Shown piece after piece: positions 58,384 to 64,000 of a stretch of DNA of 64,000 bases. Position 1 is the first letter of the stretch; each line of letters opens with the position of its first letter. The position numbers and the translations under genes were made by a program. This DNA comes from UBA12567 sp964598425 (GTDB lineage: Bacteria; Planctomycetota; Phycisphaerae; Phycisphaerales; SM1A02), in assembly GCA_964598425.1 (NCBI GenBank), contig CAZRBV010000012.1:1-64000 (forward strand), read 5' to 3'. The notes under the pieces are model-generated. The model had not been told where the DNA came from and searched no databases. It saw only the letters and a list, made by a program, of their open reading frames with translations.

Positions 58384-60216
58384 TCAATCGTGACACTCGC
58401 CCCAATTCTGCAGCAGGTCCAACAGGTCCAGCACATTGACGGTGCAGTCGAGGTTGAAGTCGCCACCACACGCAGACGGGGCGCAGTTGTCTGAGCAGAT
58501 GCCCCACTGATCGTCAAGGAACCACAGCAGATCCGACTGGCGAATCCACCCGTCCCGCCCACTTCGGCCCCCGTAGTTCTCGGTGTAGACGTCCATGCGA
58601 CAAGCATCCAATCGGGCCGAAAGGCCGGTCTGAATGTTGTACCCGTTCAGCGACGCAGCGCCGCTTTGCATGGTGTCGAGCCGAAGACTGAGGATGAACT
58701 CTTTGCCAGGCGGCACAATCCAATCGATGCCGTATGTCGTCACGAAGCCCTCGCTCGTGACGTGACGCTCATCAACAACGCCTACTTCCACACCATCGAT
58801 CAAAACAGTTGTCATACCAATCGCGCCGTTCTCGGCGCCGGGCGTCAGTTTGAGCCGCACCATGTTGACTGGCTCTTCCGGAGTCACCGCGAAATTCACC
58901 CATGCTGGAGTCGAAGGTGACGAAGACTCAAGGGTCGTCGCCCAGTTTCCAACAGTAACGCTCCCCTGCTTCGCAAATGTCAAATCGTTGAGCTTGAGTG
59001 GTTCATCGAGCCGCTCCACAACAAAAGGAAGAGGCCTACCGCCAGGTCCCGGAGGCCCACCGCCGGGTCCCGACCCCGGCGGCCTACTCCGCCCATACGG
59101 AAGTTCAATGGAAGCGCCTCGCGTCAGGCCCGCTGCAGAGAGGCTCGCGAGCCATGCATTTGTGTTGCCGCTGCTGTACTGCTCCAGCGACGTATCAAAG
59201 CCAAGGTCGACGCCCATGTACGTGTTGCTTCCATGGCTACTGGTGCACGCATCATCATCCTCGACATTCGCATCCGACGTCAGCCGGTAGAAGCAATGCG
59301 GCCACGCATGTGAGGACTTGCAGGGAAACCAGCCGTCATAGTCGTAGTTCGGGTCAAGATAACTGACGTCGATGTTGACGCAATTGTCATACTGCGACTC
59401 TGTGAACCACGTATCAACGACTTCCGCCCCGCAGTTTACGTTCCATCCCTCGAACGAGAAGTAGTTCTCTGCAAAGTCCGCGTCTTCACCGCGGGAGCCA
59501 TCCGAACCCAGCTTCCAACACGGATCAAGATACGTCGCATGAATCGTCGTGGCGTTGCCCCGAAGCTCTCGGATCCGTTCTGCGCAAGCATCGACAAATC
59601 CAGCGCCCGCGCTGTGAGCGATGAGATGCACATGCGTCACCTCCGCGTTCGCCAGAACGGTCCCGGAATACCGCCCACACCATTCGAACACTGGTGCCCA
59701 AGGCCACACACAATAGCCCGTGTACACCGGCAGCACAGCCCAATCGCTTCCAAGTGGTTCACCAATCGCATCAGCCAAACGCCCACCCCAGCCGGTCGTA
59801 TTCCAACCACCCGGCAAACTGAGGCCCGGCACACCGGTCATTATTCCATGCGTGATGATGACGACCTTGTCAATGGTGCCAGGCGGATCGACATCCGGAT
59901 AGTCCGGTTCCTCGTCCTGTCCATCAGGCTCGTCCGGAACGTCAAAGCCGCACGGATTCCCTCCGCACGAAGTGCCATCCCCGAGGAACGTGCCGCCCCC
60001 GCTGATGCATGCATCGACCCAGACATTGGCCTGGCAATAGGCCCCGGCCATACAACAGGCCCCGACATCGCCGCAGTCGGCATCGCCGCATTCGCTCCCC
60101 TCACCGTTGAATTCACCGCCATCGTCTGCGCAGCGGATCTGCGAGTACGCCGAAACACAGTACCCACCAATACAGCACGCACCAATCGGAGATCCGTCAC
60201 CACAATCGTCGATCAT
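58384..60216 (-). CDS. Probable extracellular alpha/beta hydrolase with GACC repeats and dockerin-like tail
   Basis: This is a 610-residue protein. Two Cys-rich repeats come first (GACCIGGYCVSAYSQIRC and GACCMAGAYCQANVW). An acidic linker follows, then an alpha/beta-hydrolase domain about 115-350: VVIITHGIMTGVPGL for the oxyanion region and HLIAHSAGAGFVDA for the nucleophile Ser. A Pro/Gly linker (about 390), a beta sandwich (400-560) and one dockerin-like loop (DFNLDCTVNVLDLLDLLQNW) complete it. Lipase or esterase activity is inferred. No signal peptide precedes the repeats at the only available ATG (60216), which is unexpected for such a protein: the gene may be 5'-damaged. Confidence 0.75.
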   Translation of the reverse strand: MIDDCGDGSPIGACCIGGYCVSAYSQIRCADDGGEFNGEGSECGDADCGDVGACCMAGAYCQANVWVDACISGGGTFLGDGTSCGGNPCGFDVPDEPDGQDEEPDYPDVDPPGTIDKVVIITHGIMTGVPGLSLPGGWNTTGWGGRLADAIGEPLGSDWAVLPVYTGYCVWPWAPVFEWCGRYSGTVLANAEVTHVHLIAHSAGAGFVDACAERIRELRGNATTIHATYLDPCWKLGSDGSRGEDADFAENYFSFEGWNVNCGAEVVDTWFTESQYDNCVNIDVSYLDPNYDYDGWFPCKSSHAWPHCFYRLTSDANVEDDDACTSSHGSNTYMGVDLGFDTSLEQYSSGNTNAWLASLSAAGLTRGASIELPYGRSRPPGSGPGGGPPGPGGRPLPFVVERLDEPLKLNDLTFAKQGSVTVGNWATTLESSSPSTPAWVNFAVTPEEPVNMVRLKLTPGAENGAIGMTTVLIDGVEVGVVDERHVTSEGFVTTYGIDWIVPPGKEFILSLRLDTMQSGAASLNGYNIQTGLSARLDACRMDVYTENYGGRSGRDGWIRQSDLLWFLDDQWGICSDNCAPSACGGDFNLDCTVNVLDLLDLLQNWGECHD

Positions 60217-60223
60217 TGGCCAT
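60197..60223 (-). other. Eight-codon open frame overlapping the hydrolase start
   Basis: An ATG at 60223 opens MANDRRLW and stops at 60197, in a different frame from the hydrolase whose ATG is at 60216. The ribosome site GGAGGT (60234-60229) is 5 bases from this ATG and 12 from the hydrolase ATG, so it fits the short frame better. It could be a leader peptide, or a sign that a frameshift separated the hydrolase from its original start. Confidence 0.35.
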
Positions 60224-60513
60224 CAAACACCTCCGGGCCACATTCCGCTCGATCTGAAGGACCATTGCCAGTAGAGTGGGGACGACCAGCCGAGCGAGTA
60301 GCGGCCCGCCCGACCGGTTCGTCCCCGAGGCTACGGAGGACATTCCCAGCGTTCCCCAGAGGAGCACAGGGTCCGCGGATTCCCGGGGGGAACACCCCCC
60401 CAGCACCACCTGCGACGCTTGCTCTCCAAGGCGCACGGAATTCCAAGAACAGTCGACGGGGCGGTGCCATCCGGACCAATAGGGGTCCGGTGGCTCTCTC
60501 TCGAGGTGGCCCA

Positions 60514-61179
60514 ATGACCGCAGCCCCCCAGAACCATCAGCCGACGGCGGAGACCTCCCTCTCGTCGCCAGATTGCTTCGACGACCCCCACGACGTGACC
60601 TTGCTCATCGAGTCGTGGAAGTCAGGAGACGGCGACGCCCTCAACGATCTCTTCTCACTCACCTTTGACCAGCTTCACGACATGGCCCGCGTTCAGATGA
60701 ATGCCGAGTTGCCAGGCAACACACTTCAGGCAACGGCGCTCGTGAGCGAAGTGTTCTTGCGGCTCGCAGGCCAATCGCCAGATCACCTCACGGACCGCAA
60801 GGCCTTCTTCTGCACCGTAGCGCGAGCCATGAAGCAGATTCGCATTGAGCAAGCTCGAAGACGCAAGGCCGCCAAGCGAGGTGGATCATGGAACCGCGTT
60901 CCATTAGAACTTGCAATTGGCGGACTCGCCCGCGACACCGATCCCGATGAACGACTTCTCCTGCTCGACGCCGCACTCGCCCAGCTCGGCGAAATCTTTC
61001 CCGAGCACCATGACCTCACGCTCCTGCTGTACTGCGGCGGACTCGACACGGCCCAAGCAGGGAAAATCCTCGGAATCGCGCGCCGAACAGTGCAGCGTGA
61101 CTGGCGGTTCGCCAGAGCTTTCCTTCAGGCCCGAATGACCCGCATTTCGGAACTTGGCACCTTGCCAGCAGCATCATGA
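60514..61179 (+). CDS. ECF-like sigma factor paired with a WD40 kinase
   Basis: This is a 221-residue sigma-70-like factor of the ECF subgroup common in planctomycetes. Region 2: LLIESWKSGDGDALNDLFSL, then HDMARVQMNAELPGNTLQAT and DRKAFFCTVARAMKQIRIEQ. Region 4: DLTLLLYCGGLDTAQAGKIL, followed by GIARRTVQRDWRFARAFL as HTH. The start at ATG 60514 has GAGGTGG 5 bases upstream; the long open frame to 59539 runs antisense through the hydrolase and was rejected. Its stop overlaps the kinase ATG (4 bases). Function as an ECF/kinase module is inferred from gene pairing. Confidence 0.9.
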   Translation: MTAAPQNHQPTAETSLSSPDCFDDPHDVTLLIESWKSGDGDALNDLFSLTFDQLHDMARVQMNAELPGNTLQATALVSEVFLRLAGQSPDHLTDRKAFFCTVARAMKQIRIEQARRRKAAKRGGSWNRVPLELAIGGLARDTDPDERLLLLDAALAQLGEIFPEHHDLTLLLYCGGLDTAQAGKILGIARRTVQRDWRFARAFLQARMTRISELGTLPAAS

Positions 61180-64000
61180 GCGATGCAGACGATCCCGCAC
61201 TCTGGCAACGCGCCGAAGTCGTATTCCACGAACTGATCGACCTTCCAGTTGAATCACGCGAGGCCGCGATGCGCGAGCGATGTGGCGACAACCACGCGCT
61301 CCGCGTCGCCGTGGAATCGCTCCTCACAGCCGCGGCCGCTCTGAGCGGCGAGCCCGATACGCAGGTTGGCCCCGCGCAGGCACTCCCCACGCCAGAAGTC
61401 GATCCGCTCATCGGCAGCGCGGTCGGACCCTTCAAGATCCTGCGATGCCTCGGCGCAGGAGGCATGGGCCGCGTCTACGAAGCGGAGCAGCAACAGCCAC
61501 GTCGCCGCGTCGCACTCAAAGTCCTGGCCCGTGGTCTGGCGTCGCGCTCCACGCTCAGACGGTTCCGGAGTGAAATCGAGGTGCTCGGCAATCTGCAGCA
61601 CCCGGGCATCGCGCAGCTCTACGAAGCGGGCACGTTCGACGAGGGCGAAGGCGGTGTGCCGTGGTTCGCCATGGAACTTATTGACGAAGCGACATCCATT
61701 CTCCGATACGCCGCAGCTCACAAACTCGACAAACGCGCACGCCTGATGCTGTTTACACAGGTATGCGATGCCGTCGCGCACGGACATCTCAAGGGCATCG
61801 TCCACCGCGACCTCAAACCCGGGAACATCCTTATCGACCACAGCGGATCGCCTAGGTTGATCGACTTCGGTATAGCCAGAGCGACCGAATCTGACATCAA
61901 CGTGACGACCATCGGCACGCACACCGGCGCGCTGCTTGGCACGATTGCCTACATGAGCCCTGAACAGTGTCGAGGTGACTCCCGCGAAATCGACATTCGG
62001 AGCGACGTCTACAGCTTGGGAGTCATCCTGTACGAGTTGCTCACCGGGACCAAGCCATACGATCTCTCGCATACAAGCATCATCGGCGCGTCGCGCATCG
62101 TCCAGGAGACGGCGCCGATTCCCATGAGCCGCGCTGATCGTGCCCTCCGCGGCGATCTTGAAACAATCGTGGCAGCGGCCATGGAAAAGGATCCTGACCG
62201 GCGATACCAGTCGGCGCGGGAATGTGCGGACGACATCCGCCGACTGCTTGCTGGCGAGCCCATTCGGGCTCGGCCTCCAAGCACCCTCTATCTGGCCCGT
62301 TGCTTCGTGCAGCGGCACCGCGCTGCTTCCGTGATTGCCGGTGCCGCTGCATCGCTACTGATCACAGCGTCGGTTGTTTCGACAAGCCTGTACGTCGAAT
62401 CAGAGTCGCAGCGAAAGCGAGCTGATGAGGCGGCTCAAGCAGAAGCAGATGGACGAAGTCGGTCGCAGATAGTCTCGGCGATATCACCGCCACAGAGCAT
62501 CGGCAAGATTCGAAGCGCGATCGGTTCGCTTACCGAGGGATCGTGGGAGCATTACTACGCGTCGCTCGCGGCCGATGAGTCGCATCGCGTGCTTCATCCG
62601 GGCATGGTCCACTTGGGATTCGCCGGATCGGTCAGCTCCGATGGCACCCATGCCCTGCTCTGGCGGAGAGATCTCCCGATCCAGGTCATCGATGTCGAAA
62701 CCGGCGATGTGCACAGTCACATGAGCGTCGTGCCGCTCGGCGGACCGCGACATGTCAGCAGCGCCGTCCTTGGACCCGCGGACATGGGTGGCAACCGGCT
62801 GCTTGTCAGCACACAGCGCAGTCCGACCAGGCACGCGGGTGACGAGCAACCAACCACGCTCATGCTTCACCTGGTAGATACCGAGCATCGCCTGACCACG
62901 CTCGACCAGGTGAATGTTCCTTCCAATCGCAGCCGGTCATTTCTATTCTCGCCAGCGCACCATCTTGTTGCGGTCGGAACGACTGCCGGCGAACTTCGTG
63001 TCTTCTCGCTGGCGAACACCTGGCCTCCCTCAGTCGACCAGACGCGGCTCCGCCATCTCGGGACATGGCCAGCACATGGATGGCATGTGCGAGGCCTCGC
63101 CATCAGTCCCGACGGGCAACGGCTCGCCTCGACCAGCAGCGACCGGACGGCCCGGTTGTGGTCGATTCCTGCGATGTTCCGGGGCGAGGACGATCCCCTG
63201 CTCGCAACGCTGATCGGTCATCGATACTACGTAACGCACGCGGATTTCTCGCCGGACGGACGCCTTCTGGCAACGGCCGGCAATGACGGCACGGTGCGTG
63301 TGTGGGATGTGGAAGGGGCGATCCGAGAAGCTGCCGAGCCTCCGCGCACCGCTATCGATCGCCGTGCGGAATACCACGCCATCCTTGAGCAGCGATTCGG
63401 CGACGTCCCACGAGCAGCGATTGCGGCATCCCTCGCAGTGATTCCGGCCGATCGTCTCGGCGTTGCCGGAGTCGTGTTTGACAACACGGGCGTGCTCCAC
63501 TCAGCGGGTGCGGACCGTACGCTTCGATCGTGGCGTGTCCGCCCCGTCGGAGATGGCCTTGCCGCCTTGGATGTGAAGTCGCTCGGTGAACAGGTCGGTG
63601 CTGGACACGAGATACGACGACTCATGCGCGATGACGCTCGGAAGAGGCTCGTGACCTTGGATACCACATCAGAGATGCACCTGTGGTCCCCACGCGATTT
63701 CAGCCGTCTTCGCCTCCGTGGTGCCGGAACCGGATGCCGAACCACCTGCGTCTTCCCCGACAGTCGTCATGTCGCGATCGGTGCCGGGGACGGCGACGCG
63801 CGGGCACTCGTGTATGACATGGACACCGCGACACAAGTGTCCAACTGCTGGCATGGCGCCAACCAGGCCGTCTGGGCACTCGCAAGTTGGCAGTCGGGCG
63901 ATCACATGGTGCTGGCGGCCGCGGTGACCTGCTTCGCCGACAATACCCCCGACCAAATCGTGCTGTGGGATATGAGCGATCCTGCAACGCCTCGACTTCT
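61176..64000 (+). CDS. Membrane Ser/Thr protein kinase with WD40 repeats (runs off the window)
   Basis: At least 941 residues are in view; the gene is open at the right edge. The kinase domain (about 85-365) has GAGGMGRVYEA, VALKVL, VHRDLKPGNILIDH, DFGIARATE, MSPEQCRGD, and SDVYSLGVILYELLTG. A membrane helix (VIAGAAASLLITASVVSTSL) follows. The outside part contains WD40-type repeats, for example LAISPDGQRLASTSSDRTAR and HADFSPDGRLLATAGNDGTV. ATG 61176 overlaps the sigma factor stop (ATGA). Hanks-type kinases with WD40 or TPR sensors next to ECF genes are a planctomycete feature. Confidence 0.93.
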   Translation, partial: MSDADDPALWQRAEVVFHELIDLPVESREAAMRERCGDNHALRVAVESLLTAAAALSGEPDTQVGPAQALPTPEVDPLIGSAVGPFKILRCLGAGGMGRVYEAEQQQPRRRVALKVLARGLASRSTLRRFRSEIEVLGNLQHPGIAQLYEAGTFDEGEGGVPWFAMELIDEATSILRYAAAHKLDKRARLMLFTQVCDAVAHGHLKGIVHRDLKPGNILIDHSGSPRLIDFGIARATESDINVTTIGTHTGALLGTIAYMSPEQCRGDSREIDIRSDVYSLGVILYELLTGTKPYDLSHTSIIGASRIVQETAPIPMSRADRALRGDLETIVAAAMEKDPDRRYQSARECADDIRRLLAGEPIRARPPSTLYLARCFVQRHRAASVIAGAAASLLITASVVSTSLYVESESQRKRADEAAQAEADGRSRSQIVSAISPPQSIGKIRSAIGSLTEGSWEHYYASLAADESHRVLHPGMVHLGFAGSVSSDGTHALLWRRDLPIQVIDVETGDVHSHMSVVPLGGPRHVSSAVLGPADMGGNRLLVSTQRSPTRHAGDEQPTTLMLHLVDTEHRLTTLDQVNVPSNRSRSFLFSPAHHLVAVGTTAGELRVFSLANTWPPSVDQTRLRHLGTWPAHGWHVRGLAISPDGQRLASTSSDRTARLWSIPAMFRGEDDPLLATLIGHRYYVTHADFSPDGRLLATAGNDGTVRVWDVEGAIREAAEPPRTAIDRRAEYHAILEQRFGDVPRAAIAASLAVIPADRLGVAGVVFDNTGVLHSAGADRTLRSWRVRPVGDGLAALDVKSLGEQVGAGHEIRRLMRDDARKRLVTLDTTSEMHLWSPRDFSRLRLRGAGTGCRTTCVFPDSRHVAIGAGDGDARALVYDMDTATQVSNCWHGANQAVWALASWQSGDHMVLAAAVTCFADNTPDQIVLWDMSDPATPRL

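Noticed and set aside
59539..60513. 546-residue version of the second sigma factor
   Set aside because: The extension is antisense to the hydrolase. A proper ribosome site and family start exist at 60514.

Overview
The window (64 kb, GC-rich, with one 100-base run of N at 4740-4839) looks like a piece of a draft or metagenome-assembled planctomycete genome, most likely from the Phycisphaerae side of the phylum. The reasons are the combination of four secreted proteins ending in dockerin-like EF-hand tails, two secreted proteins with a Pro-Ala-Pro-Gly / short hydrophobic / poly-Arg C-terminus, PA14-DUF1080 and GACC-type Cys-rich repeat proteins, sigma-factor / serine-threonine-kinase gene pairs, prepilin-type proteins of planctomycete style, and a mur-ddl-ftsQ cluster. 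This placement is inference from gene content only. No tRNA, rRNA, CRISPR array, IS element or prophage was seen.

Layout. 1-4.1 kb: a metalloprotease-propeptide-like remnant, a VOC protein and a secreted trypsin-like protease. 4.2-5.6 kb: exonuclease I (sbcB) interrupted by the assembly gap. 5.6-10.2 kb, minus strand: a four-gene operon joined by ATGA overlaps (large secreted helical protein, lipoprotein, PA14-DUF1080 protein, group II truncated hemoglobin). 10.4-12.8 kb: a B12-binding-fold protein and asnS. 13.0-13.2 kb: a dense intergenic repeat cluster. 13.3-16.4 kb: a chaperonin operon (degenerate receiver protein, groES, two small paralogous proteins of unknown function, groEL) closed by a strong terminator. 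16.4-18.8 kb: rnd-ruvB. 19.1-20.4 kb: a prepilin-like protein. 20.5-23.3 kb: reverse transsulfuration (cbs and a Cys/Met-metabolism PLP enzyme) plus a small FmdB-like protein. 23.3-24.0 kb: csrA-fliW. 24.3-27.1 kb: two LptF/LptG-type permeases, divergent from 27.2-30.4 kb: four minor-pseudopilin-like genes. 30.4-34.6 kb: a secreted metallophosphoesterase, a dimethylarginine-hydrolase family protein and a sigma-54 response regulator.

34.7-38.9 kb holds murC-murB-ddl-ftsQ, followed by cardiolipin synthase and a sorted secreted protein. 41.4-44.9 kb: a Cys-rich dockerin-like protein, an MFS transporter and a four-cluster ferredoxin. 45.0-47.1 kb: a Ppx/GppA protein, then greA (with an intrinsic terminator directly in front of its start) and ytoQ. 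47.1-50.7 kb: a secreted arginine-deiminase-like protein and recQ. 50.7-53.0 kb: an MFS transporter with a probable ATT start, then pheA. 53.0-56.2 kb and 60.5-64.0 kb: two sigma-factor plus Ser/Thr kinase modules, one kinase carrying a long helical/TPR-like region and the other WD40 repeats; the second kinase runs off the window. Between them are a sorted secreted protein, a second copy of the intergenic repeat family, a diacylglycerol-kinase-like gene and a secreted hydrolase.

Most worth following up: the two tandem Sm-like small genes inside the groES-groEL operon; the terminator in the greA leader; the intergenic repeat family built on GGTGGGTGTCC and CAATCTG modules at 13.0 and 57.2 kb; and the self-duplicated helical protein heading the hemoglobin operon.
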